From BMS3ABIN04 sp964553325 (GTDB lineage Bacteria > Bacteroidota > Ignavibacteria > Ignavibacteriales > Melioribacteraceae), in contig CAZKKI010000091.1 in assembly GCA_964553325.1 (NCBI GenBank), positions 1 through 23,103 on the forward strand: a DNA stretch of 23,103 bases, read 5' to 3'. The position numbers and the translations under genes are program-made. Each line of letters begins with the position of its first letter. The stretch's first letter is position 1. A model generated the notes under the pieces. That model saw only the letters and a program-made list of their open reading frames with translations. It did not search any database and was not told where the DNA came from. Below, piece by piece: positions 1-7,177 of this stretch.

Positions 1-1
1 C

Positions 2-265
2 CCCGAGATGCAAGAGAATCATTCGTTTTTGGTCTCTGTCGATGCTGCGCATCCAAGATCGCATGCCGAATATGTTTCGATAGGCGGAGAATACATTTTT
101 ATGGATATGTTTGCCATAAGGGGAGGATACGTTACGGGGCAAGACCTTTACAGTTATTCCGTTGGTTTCGGTTTGAGAACTTTCGGGTTCCAATTCGATT
201 ACGCATTTACCCCGTTTGATGTTTTTAACAATGTTCATCGATTTTCAGTTGGTTTTGCTTATTAA
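2..265 (+). CDS. C-terminal part of a PorV/PorQ-family outer-membrane protein (5' end outside window)
   Basis: The reading frame is open from base 2 to the TAA at 263-265, so only the last 87 or so residues are present and the start lies upstream. The visible part alternates aromatic and small residues in short strands (RGGYVTGQDLYSYSVGFGLR, FGFQFDYAF, VHRFSVGFAY) and ends in an aromatic residue, as outer-membrane beta-barrels do. The ending 'D-Y-A-[FY]-x(4-6)-[VL]-x-x-x-H-R-F-S-[VL]-G-F' is typical of the PorV/PorQ family (UPF0164). In that family PorV is an outer-membrane T9SS component that shuttles cargo, but many paralogues have no assigned role. It lies 28 bases upstream of a lipoprotein gene in the same direction, so the two are probably co-transcribed. 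The family call is fairly safe; whether this is a working secretion component cannot be told from the tail. Confidence 0.72.
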   Translation, partial: PEMQENHSFLVSVDAAHPRSHAEYVSIGGEYIFMDMFAIRGGYVTGQDLYSYSVGFGLRTFGFQFDYAFTPFDVFNNVHRFSVGFAY

Positions 266-293
266 AATTTTATAAAAAATATCGGTAACTAAA

Positions 294-1532
294 ATGAAGA
301 GATTTTTACAATTGTTCGCATTAAATCAATGGTCGAAAAGTATAATTGGCATCGGAAGCGCCATATCCGTTTTAATTATTGCATTATCCGGTTGTACCAA
401 CGACTATCCTGAAAGCATTTACAACCCCGATGCACAGTACAAACCCGATCCGGTAATAACTTCGGTCGTACCCGATTCGGCTCTGGCCGGTATCGATACT
501 TTACAAATTATGGGGAAAAACTTCTCGCCCGTTATTGAAGAAAACAGGGTTTTCTTCAACGGTGTAAAAGCGCAAGTATTATCGGCATCAACGGATTTGC
601 TTACGGTTAAAGCTCCTAATGTACCGGGAGATTCCGTTAAAATTCAAATCAATGTTAAAGGCGCGTTGTTGTTTGCGGAATGGTACCCGTATAAATTGGA
701 TAGAGCGGCAATCGAATTTTTTGAATTCGGAAAATTTGACGACGCTTATGCAATTGCATGCGATTTGGAAGAGAATATTTATATCGCTTTGAAAGGCAAG
801 AAAGTAATAAAAGTTACACAAAGCGGGGAAAGAATCGATTATGCTACTCTTACGGTCGATAAAGCTTCAGGTATGAAGGTAGGACCTAACGGCGATATTT
901 ACTACCTGAATGTTCTTCAAGGCATTTTCAGAATTCCGGCCGGCGGAGGAAACGACGAAGTTTTCGCAATCCTTCCGGGTTTTGCGTTCGATTTGGATTT
1001 CGATGAAAACGAGAACATATATTGCGGCGGGGGCGGTAATGCCATTTATCGGGTTAAGCTCGATAAATCCGTTAGAACCGTATTGGATGTTCCCGATATT
1101 TCAATAACTTCTTTACGGGTTTATGATAATTATGTTTATTTTGCCGGTAGCTACGACGGTACCGATGTTAACCAACCCACAACGGGAATTTGGCGTAGCG
1201 AAATTACTTCGGCGGACGGGGATTTGGGAACGCCGGAAGTTGTTTTTGATTTTGACGCGAATTTTGTAGGTTATTCAATAAATTCTATTACATTTGCTGA
1301 AGACGGTACTTTGTATATCGGAACCGATGCGCCGGAAGCCATTGTTGTTTTGAGTCCGTCGGGTAATTTTGTAGGTTTGTATCCCGGCGTTATTGAACCG
1401 GTTTCTTTTTATATGACTTGGGGTAACGGTAAGTTTATGTATGTGAATAGAAAAAATGAAGATCCGGAAAAACGGAAATTAATCAAACTTAACATGCTTA
1501 AAAACGGAGCACCATATTATGGACGAAAATAA
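294..1532 (+). CDS. IPT/TIG-domain surface lipoprotein with beta-propeller (NHL-like) C-terminal region
   Basis: The protein has 412 residues. The N-terminus carries a long basic stretch, a hydrophobic segment (about residues 17-32) and a lipobox L-S-G-C with the lipidated Cys at residue 34, so it should be a lipoprotein. The n-region before the hydrophobic core is unusually long, but no later Met offers a better start. Residues about 53-132 form one IPT/TIG immunoglobulin-like domain (starts PVITSVVPDS, then D-T-L-Q-I-M-G-K-N-F). The rest shows propeller blades of the 'D-E-N-E-N-I-Y' and 'G-P-N-G-D-I-Y-Y' kind. Unlike its neighbours it has no T9SS tail, consistent with lipid anchoring instead. 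TIG lipoproteins of this build often bind glycans at the surface in Bacteroidota loci, but no ligand can be inferred here. It lies 28 bases after the PorV-like gene and 30 before the next propeller gene. No Shine-Dalgarno sequence is visible. Confidence 0.8.
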   Translation: MKRFLQLFALNQWSKSIIGIGSAISVLIIALSGCTNDYPESIYNPDAQYKPDPVITSVVPDSALAGIDTLQIMGKNFSPVIEENRVFFNGVKAQVLSASTDLLTVKAPNVPGDSVKIQINVKGALLFAEWYPYKLDRAAIEFFEFGKFDDAYAIACDLEENIYIALKGKKVIKVTQSGERIDYATLTVDKASGMKVGPNGDIYYLNVLQGIFRIPAGGGNDEVFAILPGFAFDLDFDENENIYCGGGGNAIYRVKLDKSVRTVLDVPDISITSLRVYDNYVYFAGSYDGTDVNQPTTGIWRSEITSADGDLGTPEVVFDFDANFVGYSINSITFAEDGTLYIGTDAPEAIVVLSPSGNFVGLYPGVIEPVSFYMTWGNGKFMYVNRKNEDPEKRKLIKLNMLKNGAPYYGRK

Positions 1533-1549
1533 ATCACTAACTAAATTAT

Positions 1550-1555
1550 AAGGAG
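1550..1555 (+). promoter_or_regulatory. Ribosome binding site AAGGAG of the propeller gene at 1563
   Basis: AAGGAG lies 7 bases upstream of the ATG at 1563. It is one of three strong Shine-Dalgarno sites in the left block (with those at 5431 and 7165), all in front of T9SS cargo genes. The neighbouring lipoprotein and glycosidase genes lack one. Confidence 0.7.
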
Positions 1556-1562
1556 TATCTCT

Positions 1563-2921
1563 ATGAAAAAACTTTTATTCTTTCTTTTCACTTCATTGTT
1601 GGTAACATCTTTGTCGTTCGGTCAATCACCGACATGGCAGTTCGATCATCTTTTATATGATGCACATTTGCCCCAAAGTAATAGCTGGGGAGTTCACGGC
1701 GTAGCTGTTGATCCAGACGGTAAAGTATGGATTGCTTTACACGGGGATCTTGCTCAAGATACACTTTTTACACCTAACGGTGACACTTTAAATCTTAGAC
1801 CTATTTTTGTTCTAGATCCGGCAACGGGTGAACATGTCTCCTTTTCACCGATCAGATTTATCGAATTGCCGGATGGAACGGTGGATACACTTGGCGTAAC
1901 GCCTGCAACCGGTAGCGGTAAAGGTATCAGTGTGGATAATGATGGAAATATCCTTTACACTTCTTATTCCACCGTTTATAGAATTGATTATAAGACGGGT
2001 CAAGGACTCAACAAATTTACACCGGATGATGTTTCTTCGATGACCGAAGCGGTGCAATCGGTTGACGGAAAAATTTATGCAGGATATGTTCTTGGTGCTG
2101 CACGTCCTGTCATGATTTTGGATAACGATTTTAATTATATTGGAAATGCTATTGACACATTGGGACATATTACAAGAACAATGGAAATTTCCGATAATGG
2201 TCAAGATTTATATGTCGGTTCAACTTGGAACGGTTTCGGTATAGAACACTGGCACAGCGATTTGCCTGGAATAGTACCTTTTGCGGCTGTTGATACTTTT
2301 GGTAACTGGTACAATGTTTACGATCCGGTAGGCGATAGTATCGTCCCCGAAGTTAAATTGTGGTCAAGCTGCTTGGATTGGGGTCCGGACGGATATCTCT
2401 GGGCTGGTAATTTGAGACCTGACTGGTCGGGTATTAAAGGTGGAATGTGGTATGTATTTGATGTTACTACAAAAGAGCAAGTTGACAGCGTCGGTATTCC
2501 TTTGGGCGATTCATCTGCCGGTGGTGTTTACAGTCCACGTGGTGCCGCTTGGAGCAACGACGGTAAAACAATGTATCTTGCCGATTACGATTATAACATT
2601 GTAGGCGTATGGACAAGAGTTGGAACGGGTATCGAAGAAATTGGAGATGCTGTTCCGACAAAATATGAACTGAGTCAAAACTATCCCAACCCGTTTAATC
2701 CGACTACGGTTATAAATTTCAGCATTCCCGAAGCGGGTGATGTTACGTTGAAAATCTATGATATGTTGGGTAGGGAAGTTGCAACGCTTGTGAATGAAAA
2801 TAAACAAGCCGGTACATATAGAGTTACTTTCGATGCCTCCGAATTGTCCAGCGGTGTTTATATGTACACTTTGAAGAGCGGTAATTTCGTTACATCTAAG
2901 AAGATGATGTTAATGAAGTAA
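1563..2921 (+). CDS. Secreted beta-propeller protein with T9SS type A sorting domain (paralogue 1)
   Basis: The protein has 452 residues. A signal peptide (MKKLLFFLFTSLLVTSLSFG) is followed by an NHL/SMP-30-like propeller; blades show 'G-V-A-V-D-P-D-G-K-V-W', 'G-I-S-V-D-N-D-G-N-I-L-Y' and 'S-N-D-G-K-T-M-Y-L-A-D'. The last 85 or so residues are a T9SS type A sorting domain: NYPNPFNP at 373-380, IYDMLGREVATLV, then SSGVYMYTL and a terminal KKMMLMK. The tail predicts export through the T9SS and cleavage or attachment at the surface. AAGGAG at 1550-1555 lies 7 bases before the ATG, which fixes the start. It is clearly related to the gene at 5442 in the propeller as well as in the tail (shared order HG[VI]AVDPDGKVW, then [IV]DYKTG[QE]G, then FDVTTK). 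The gene ends an apparent three-gene unit closed by the terminator at 2939-2964. Ligand and function are unknown. Confidence 0.85.
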   Translation: MKKLLFFLFTSLLVTSLSFGQSPTWQFDHLLYDAHLPQSNSWGVHGVAVDPDGKVWIALHGDLAQDTLFTPNGDTLNLRPIFVLDPATGEHVSFSPIRFIELPDGTVDTLGVTPATGSGKGISVDNDGNILYTSYSTVYRIDYKTGQGLNKFTPDDVSSMTEAVQSVDGKIYAGYVLGAARPVMILDNDFNYIGNAIDTLGHITRTMEISDNGQDLYVGSTWNGFGIEHWHSDLPGIVPFAAVDTFGNWYNVYDPVGDSIVPEVKLWSSCLDWGPDGYLWAGNLRPDWSGIKGGMWYVFDVTTKEQVDSVGIPLGDSSAGGVYSPRGAAWSNDGKTMYLADYDYNIVGVWTRVGTGIEEIGDAVPTKYELSQNYPNPFNPTTVINFSIPEAGDVTLKIYDMLGREVATLVNENKQAGTYRVTFDASELSSGVYMYTLKSGNFVTSKKMMLMK

Positions 2922-2938
2922 TTCCCGTTTTTTCTTAA

Positions 2939-2964
2939 AAGCCGGTTGAAAAACCGGCTTTTTT
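2939..2964 (+). terminator. Rho-independent terminator after the first propeller gene
   Basis: A perfect 9-bp stem, AAGCCGGTT (2939-2947) with AACCGGCTT (2952-2960), closes on a GAAA tetraloop and runs into TTTT. It starts 18 bases after the stop codon at 2921 and ends only 26 bases before the next start codon. Confidence 0.9.
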
Positions 2965-2990
2965 CATAAATTTTATTAAGAATATTTATT

Positions 2991-5387
2991 ATGTCTTATA
3001 AACTAAAACTATTGCTTCTTTTTCTTCTGTTCAATATTTCAAACATTTTATATTCACAAGATTTTATCAAAAGGGAATTCAGAGGTGTTTGGGTTGCAAG
3101 CGTTGTTAACCTCGATTGGCCTACCTCGAACAGTTCAAGTGTTGCGCAGCAAAAAGAATCGCTTAAAAATTTATTCGATAAAATTGCCGCAACAAATATA
3201 AATGCGATCTTTTTTCAAATCAGATCCGAATGTGATGCAATGTATAACTCCCCGCTTGAGCCTTGGTCGTATTGGCTGACCGGTAGACAAGGAAAAGCTC
3301 CGGAGCCTTTTTACGATCCGTTGGAGTTTGCAATCGCAGAGGCGCACAAAAGAGGATTGGAATTGCACGCGTGGTTTAATCCGTACAGGGCGGTAAGACA
3401 AGTGGGCAATTATATTCAAGCGTCGAATCATGTAAGCGTTTTGCACCCAGAATGGATAATTCGCAAAGGTGATTTGAAAATATTGAATCCCGGACTTCCG
3501 CAAGTGAGGGAATATGTGGCACGTGTAATTTCCGATGTTGTAAGGAGATATGATATAGACGGAGTTCATTTCGACGATTACTTTTATCCCTATCCACCGA
3601 ATAATATTACCGATGCGGACGACCAAGCAACGTTTAACCAATATCCACGGGGTTTTACGAATATTGAAGACTGGCGAAGGGATAACGTAAATGAATTAAT
3701 CAGAATGGTTCAAGATTCCATCTCGGCAATTAAACCGTACATTAAATTCGGAATTAGCCCTTTTGGTATTTGGAAAAGCGGAGTGCCGCAAGGAATTGTA
3801 GGGTTGGATGCTTACAGTGAAATTTACGCCGATGCGGTTTCGTGGTTGAATGAGCAAATAATTGATTATTTGGCTCCGCAATTATATTGGCCCTTCGGCG
3901 GCGGTCAAGATTACGGCAAGCTCCTTCCGTGGTGGGCTTCCCAAACAAACGGAAGACATTTGTATTCGGGGCAAGCCCTTTACCGTGCAAGCGATTGGTC
4001 CCCGGAAGAAATTCCCCGCCAGATTAGGTTAAACCGTACAACGGAAAATTGCTATGGAAATATTTTATTTCGCGCGCAAAATTTATATTCTAACCCTAAC
4101 GGAGTGACCGATTCGTTGGTTGAAAATTACTATAAATTCAAAGCGTTGCCTCCGGTAATGGATTGGAAAGATGTCGTTTCACCGAACGAAATCAACAATT
4201 TTGCATTCGGCTCTTTGAATGAGTTGCGAGGGGACGGTTTGGTTTGGGATGTTCCAACAATTGCCTCGGATGGCGATTCGGCTTTTATGTATGCAATTTA
4301 TCATTTTGCAACGCCGTCGGTTATTCCAGAAGATTTGAATGATCCGGCTAATCTTTTAACCGTAACTTCTGATAATTATTATAAAATTACGCAAAAGGAT
4401 ATTTCGGATAACAAGCTTTATTTTGTCGTAACTGCGTTGGATAGAAATTTTAATGAAAGCAACGGAAGTAATGTTATTTTTGCCGATGTGCAATTTCCTG
4501 AAACGCCCCAATTGTATTTGCCGGAAAATGACGCCGTAAATTTACCGGATACGGTAAAATTTGTATGGAACAATTCCGCTCATTCGAGTTATAATATTTT
4601 ACAAATCTCAACCGATTCGGTATTTGCAATTGTGGATTTCGAGTTCGATTCGATTGCGGATACATTTATGAGTGTAACTGGTTTGAAAGGCCAAACGAAA
4701 TATTATTGGCGTGTAGCGGCGGGAAATGTTTTGGGTGAAAGTGAATTTTCGGAAACAAGATCTTTTGCAACCGGCTTCCCTTTACCGCCAGTACCGCTTG
4801 AACCGGCTAATTTGACGGTTGATGTATCTGTAACGCCCGTTTTTTCCTGGTCGCATCCCTCAACAGCCGATTCGTTCCGGTTTCAGATTGCGAAGGGTTT
4901 AACCGTCGTTTCGTCCAATATTATTTTGGATACGGTAATAGCCGATACTACTTTGTCTCTTGATTCGTTGGAAAGTAAAACGATTTATTCGTGGCAGGTA
5001 GGAGCTTTCAATCAATACGGTTTTAGCGGGTGGTCCGAATTATTTAAGTTCCAGACTGAACAAATTGTTGGTATTTTGCATGAAAAGAAGATTCCCTCTG
5101 CTGTTGTTTTAAGACAAAATTATCCTAATCCGTTTAATCCCGTAACAACAATACGATATAGTATTCCGTCGAACGGTAAAAGCGGTATGTCTAATGTAAG
5201 ATTAATTGTTTATGACGTTTTGGGAAGAGAAGTGGCAAGGTTAGTAAATCAATCCCAACCGCCGGGTAATTATTCGGTTCGTTTTGATGCCAACTTAGCC
5301 GAAAGCGGATTAAATAGTGGAATTTACTTATATGTTTTGTACGTTGACGGAAAAAGAATAAGTAAAAAAATGTTACTTTTAAAGTAA
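2991..5387 (+). CDS. Secreted GHL10/DUF187 glycosidase-like enzyme with fibronectin-like repeats and T9SS tail
   Basis: The protein has 798 residues. A signal peptide ends near residue 22 (YSQ). Residues about 28-400 match the GHL10 (DUF187, PF02638) family: opening REFRGVWVASVVNLDWP, then 'L-N-P-G-L-P-x-V-R' and the strand motif DGVHFDDYFYPYP, whose acidic residues D190, D195 and D196 are typical of the (beta/alpha)8 active site. A member of this family, E. coli DigH/YddW, cleaves denuded peptidoglycan glycan strands; others act on unknown glycans. Two fibronectin-III-like domains follow (about 504-597 and 600-690), then a T9SS type A domain with NYPNPFNP at 710-717 and KKMLLLK at the end. 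The combination predicts an extracellular glycan-cleaving enzyme. Peptidoglycan as substrate is inference. There is no clear Shine-Dalgarno site, and the start sits just behind a terminator, so transcription may depend on read-through or an overlapping promoter. Confidence 0.87.
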   Translation: MSYKLKLLLLFLLFNISNILYSQDFIKREFRGVWVASVVNLDWPTSNSSSVAQQKESLKNLFDKIAATNINAIFFQIRSECDAMYNSPLEPWSYWLTGRQGKAPEPFYDPLEFAIAEAHKRGLELHAWFNPYRAVRQVGNYIQASNHVSVLHPEWIIRKGDLKILNPGLPQVREYVARVISDVVRRYDIDGVHFDDYFYPYPPNNITDADDQATFNQYPRGFTNIEDWRRDNVNELIRMVQDSISAIKPYIKFGISPFGIWKSGVPQGIVGLDAYSEIYADAVSWLNEQIIDYLAPQLYWPFGGGQDYGKLLPWWASQTNGRHLYSGQALYRASDWSPEEIPRQIRLNRTTENCYGNILFRAQNLYSNPNGVTDSLVENYYKFKALPPVMDWKDVVSPNEINNFAFGSLNELRGDGLVWDVPTIASDGDSAFMYAIYHFATPSVIPEDLNDPANLLTVTSDNYYKITQKDISDNKLYFVVTALDRNFNESNGSNVIFADVQFPETPQLYLPENDAVNLPDTVKFVWNNSAHSSYNILQISTDSVFAIVDFEFDSIADTFMSVTGLKGQTKYYWRVAAGNVLGESEFSETRSFATGFPLPPVPLEPANLTVDVSVTPVFSWSHPSTADSFRFQIAKGLTVVSSNIILDTVIADTTLSLDSLESKTIYSWQVGAFNQYGFSGWSELFKFQTEQIVGILHEKKIPSAVVLRQNYPNPFNPVTTIRYSIPSNGKSGMSNVRLIVYDVLGREVARLVNQSQPPGNYSVRFDANLAESGLNSGIYLYVLYVDGKRISKKMLLLK

Positions 5388-5409
5388 CACAAAAAAACCT
5401 AAAGTAACA
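5371..5409. repeat. Inverted repeat over the stop codon with a second copy of one arm
   Basis: TGTTACTTT (5371-5379) and AAAGTAACA (5381-5389) are perfect inverted arms separated by one base. The TAA stop of the glycosidase gene lies inside the right arm. AAAGTAACA recurs at 5401-5409, so the left arm could pair with either copy. No T-run follows, so a classical terminator is unlikely. Confidence 0.6.
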
Positions 5410-5430
5410 TAAATAAACTAACAACAAACT

Positions 5431-5438
5431 AAGGAGGT
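5431..5438 (+). promoter_or_regulatory. Ribosome binding site AAGGAGGT of the propeller gene at 5442
   Basis: AAGGAGGT is a near-perfect anti-Shine-Dalgarno match three bases before the ATG at 5442. It is the strongest ribosome site seen in the window and confirms the start. Confidence 0.7.
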
Positions 5439-5441
5439 GCT

Positions 5442-6722
5442 ATGTTAAAAAAAATCTTTACGGTTTTAATTGTAATTGTGTTTACCGCCGGAATTTCTTG
5501 GGGTCAATGGGAAAATCAAGGTCCTTGGCCTGATACTTCTTATGTTGGCGGTACGCACGGTATTGCTGTAGACCCCGACGGAAAGGTTTGGGTCGCAAGT
5601 TATTTCAAAGATGTTCCCTGGGCGTCCCCTTCGGGAGATACAATTTTAACCTCCGGAATATTGGTTTTTAACCCTGACGGAACTGAAGCGGATTTTTCCC
5701 CGATAACTACCGTTGCAACTTCCAGCGGATTGGTTGTGGATACGTTAAACGGAAATTGCCGCGGTCTTGGAGTGGATCACGAAGGCAATATTCTTTACGT
5801 ACAATCGAGCCCGAGCAAAATATTTAAAATAGATTACAAAACCGGTGAAGGTATTGCACGGCACGATTTTGAAGATGAATTGGGTTCCTCTCCTACATCT
5901 CCTGCTGTCGATGCAAGCGGCGTTATTTACGTGGGTCCGGTTGTTGGCGGCGGAACAACCGCTATTGTTATGTTGAGCCCCGATTTAAGCTACTTGGGTA
6001 ATGCTGCGGTCGGACCACCGGCAATCGGCAGAACACTTGAAGTATCAGCGGACGGAAAAACATTGTACTGGATGCCGTTCACTGCAAAGAAAATGTATAT
6101 TTACACAAGGGATAATGTTTTCTCCGAGTTTGCTATTACGGATTCCGCACTTATCGGAATGTCGATCGAATCTTCCGCTTGGAACCCGGCTGACAGTATG
6201 CTTTGGGTTTCGCACGATGTTAGAGGCGGTGGTCCATACTCTCACTTAACTTGGTACGCTTTCGATGTTACGACAAAGACCCTTGTCGATAGTTTCCAAT
6301 GGACTCCGGCAGATGACGATACAGAATATCCGCGCGGACTTGATTTTAGTCCAGACGGTAAGATTGCTTACGCCGGTACCTTTACTACAGCTACCCCGAG
6401 AATGGAAAAATTTGTAAAGGTGGGTACAGGATTTATTGAAATGGGTAAAACCCTTCCGACCGAATATGTGTTAAAACAGAATTATCCTAATCCGTTTAAC
6501 CCATCAACGGTTATTACTTTCGGAATCCCCGAAGCGACCCATGTTACCGTAAAAGTTTACGACGTATTGGGTAAAGAAATCGCCACATTATTGAACGACG
6601 ATTTAAGCGCCGGCGAATTCAGTGTTAACTTCAATGCAAAAAATCTAACCTCGGGGATGTACATTTATGAAATGACAACTCCGAAAGTGAGAATTACCAA
6701 AAAGATGTTGTTGATGAAATAA
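5442..6722 (+). CDS. Secreted beta-propeller protein with T9SS type A sorting domain (paralogue 2)
   Basis: The protein has 426 residues. A signal peptide (MLKKIFTVLIVIVFTAGISWG) is followed by a propeller with blades such as 'H-G-I-A-V-D-P-D-G-K-V-W', 'G-V-D-H-E-G-N-I-L-Y' and 'L-D-F-S-P-D-G-K-I-A-Y-A-G'. The sorting domain begins near residue 340, with NYPNPFNP from residue 347, VYDVLGKEIATLL, and ends KKMLLMK. Order and spacing of the blade motifs match the 452-residue protein encoded at 1563, so the two are paralogues that flank the glycosidase gene. At DNA level they have drifted apart, so the duplication is not recent. It lies 54 bases after the glycosidase gene and is followed by a strong terminator. 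An extracellular location is well supported; the ligand is unknown. Confidence 0.85.
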   Translation: MLKKIFTVLIVIVFTAGISWGQWENQGPWPDTSYVGGTHGIAVDPDGKVWVASYFKDVPWASPSGDTILTSGILVFNPDGTEADFSPITTVATSSGLVVDTLNGNCRGLGVDHEGNILYVQSSPSKIFKIDYKTGEGIARHDFEDELGSSPTSPAVDASGVIYVGPVVGGGTTAIVMLSPDLSYLGNAAVGPPAIGRTLEVSADGKTLYWMPFTAKKMYIYTRDNVFSEFAITDSALIGMSIESSAWNPADSMLWVSHDVRGGGPYSHLTWYAFDVTTKTLVDSFQWTPADDDTEYPRGLDFSPDGKIAYAGTFTTATPRMEKFVKVGTGFIEMGKTLPTEYVLKQNYPNPFNPSTVITFGIPEATHVTVKVYDVLGKEIATLLNDDLSAGEFSVNFNAKNLTSGMYIYEMTTPKVRITKKMLLMK

Positions 6723-6761
6723 CTTTATTTTAGTATTATAAAAAGTTAATTCAATAAGCTT

Positions 6762-6798
6762 AGCGGTCGATTGGTAAATGATTTACCGATTGACCGCT
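6762..6798 (+). terminator. Long rho-independent terminator after the second propeller gene
   Basis: AGCGGTC-GATTGGTAAAT (6762-6779) pairs with 6781-6798 along 18 positions, with two G-U wobbles. The bases after it are T-rich (TTTAATATTATTTT). It starts 40 bases after the stop codon and closes the 2991-6722 unit. Confidence 0.85.
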
Positions 6799-7160
6799 TT
6801 AATATTATTTTATATATTTGCGCATTCTAAAACATTTCTTTTCGTTTGATCGTTTAATAACGTGGGTATATATATCCTTTTAAGTTAATCTATTGTGATT
6901 TTTTATTGTTTTCTAAATACAATAAGCATTAATATATAATTTTGTTGGTTTGAGTTGCGCACATATACAATGCAATTGCATTTATACACTTCTTAAAATC
7001 AAAGTAGAAATTTGATTAGGAAAGAACGCCTTTAAAGATCCGGTTAATTTGTTGTTTAGGTGGGCGTCGGGGGCTACCTTCTAACAAGATAAAAAGCATT
7101 TGTAAACATTATTAAAATAAATAAATTAAATACAAATACTTTAATAAACACATTAATATA
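6799..7160. other. AT-rich intergenic region with possible promoter elements and a GC-rich foldable element
   Basis: No plausible coding frame is seen here. Exact TAnnTTTG matches (the Bacteroidota -7 element) occur at 6813-6820 and 6937-6944. TTTG at 7099-7102 with TAAATTAA at 7122-7129, 19 bases apart, could be a promoter for the gene at 7178. A 14-bp palindrome AATGCAATTGCATT lies at 6969-6982 and a 7-bp hairpin AATCAAA/TTTGATT at 6997-7017. A GC-rich patch at 7024-7080 contrasts with its surroundings. Within it TTGTT-T-AGGT (7052-7061) pairs with ACCT-TCT-AACAA (7076-7087) around a G-rich loop, and GGCGT in that loop (7063-7067) could pair with ACGCC at 7026-7030. A leader or small RNA is possible, but no known riboswitch class was recognised. 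Confidence 0.35.
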
Positions 7161-7164
7161 TTAA

Positions 7165-7170
7165 AAGGAG
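7165..7170 (+). promoter_or_regulatory. Ribosome binding site AAGGAG of the BNR-repeat gene at 7178
   Basis: AAGGAG lies 7 bases before the ATG at 7178. Another ATG at 7171 touches the site and is out of frame, so it is not the start. Confidence 0.7.
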
Positions 7171-7177
7171 ATGTACC

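Noticed and set aside
2511..2807. Open frame of 98 codons on the minus strand within the first propeller gene
   Set aside because: It lies wholly inside a well-supported + strand gene, has no signal, motif or ribosome site, and its composition is that of an antisense shadow.
3171..3641. Open frame of 156 codons antisense to the glycosidase gene
   Set aside because: It covers the most conserved part of the GHL10 domain on the other strand and shows no recognisable domain; the length is explained by codon bias of the real gene.
5371..5389. Inverted repeat at the end of the glycosidase gene as a terminator
   Set aside because: The stem is AT-rich, the loop is one base and no T-run follows; the next gene is 54 bases on and probably co-transcribed.
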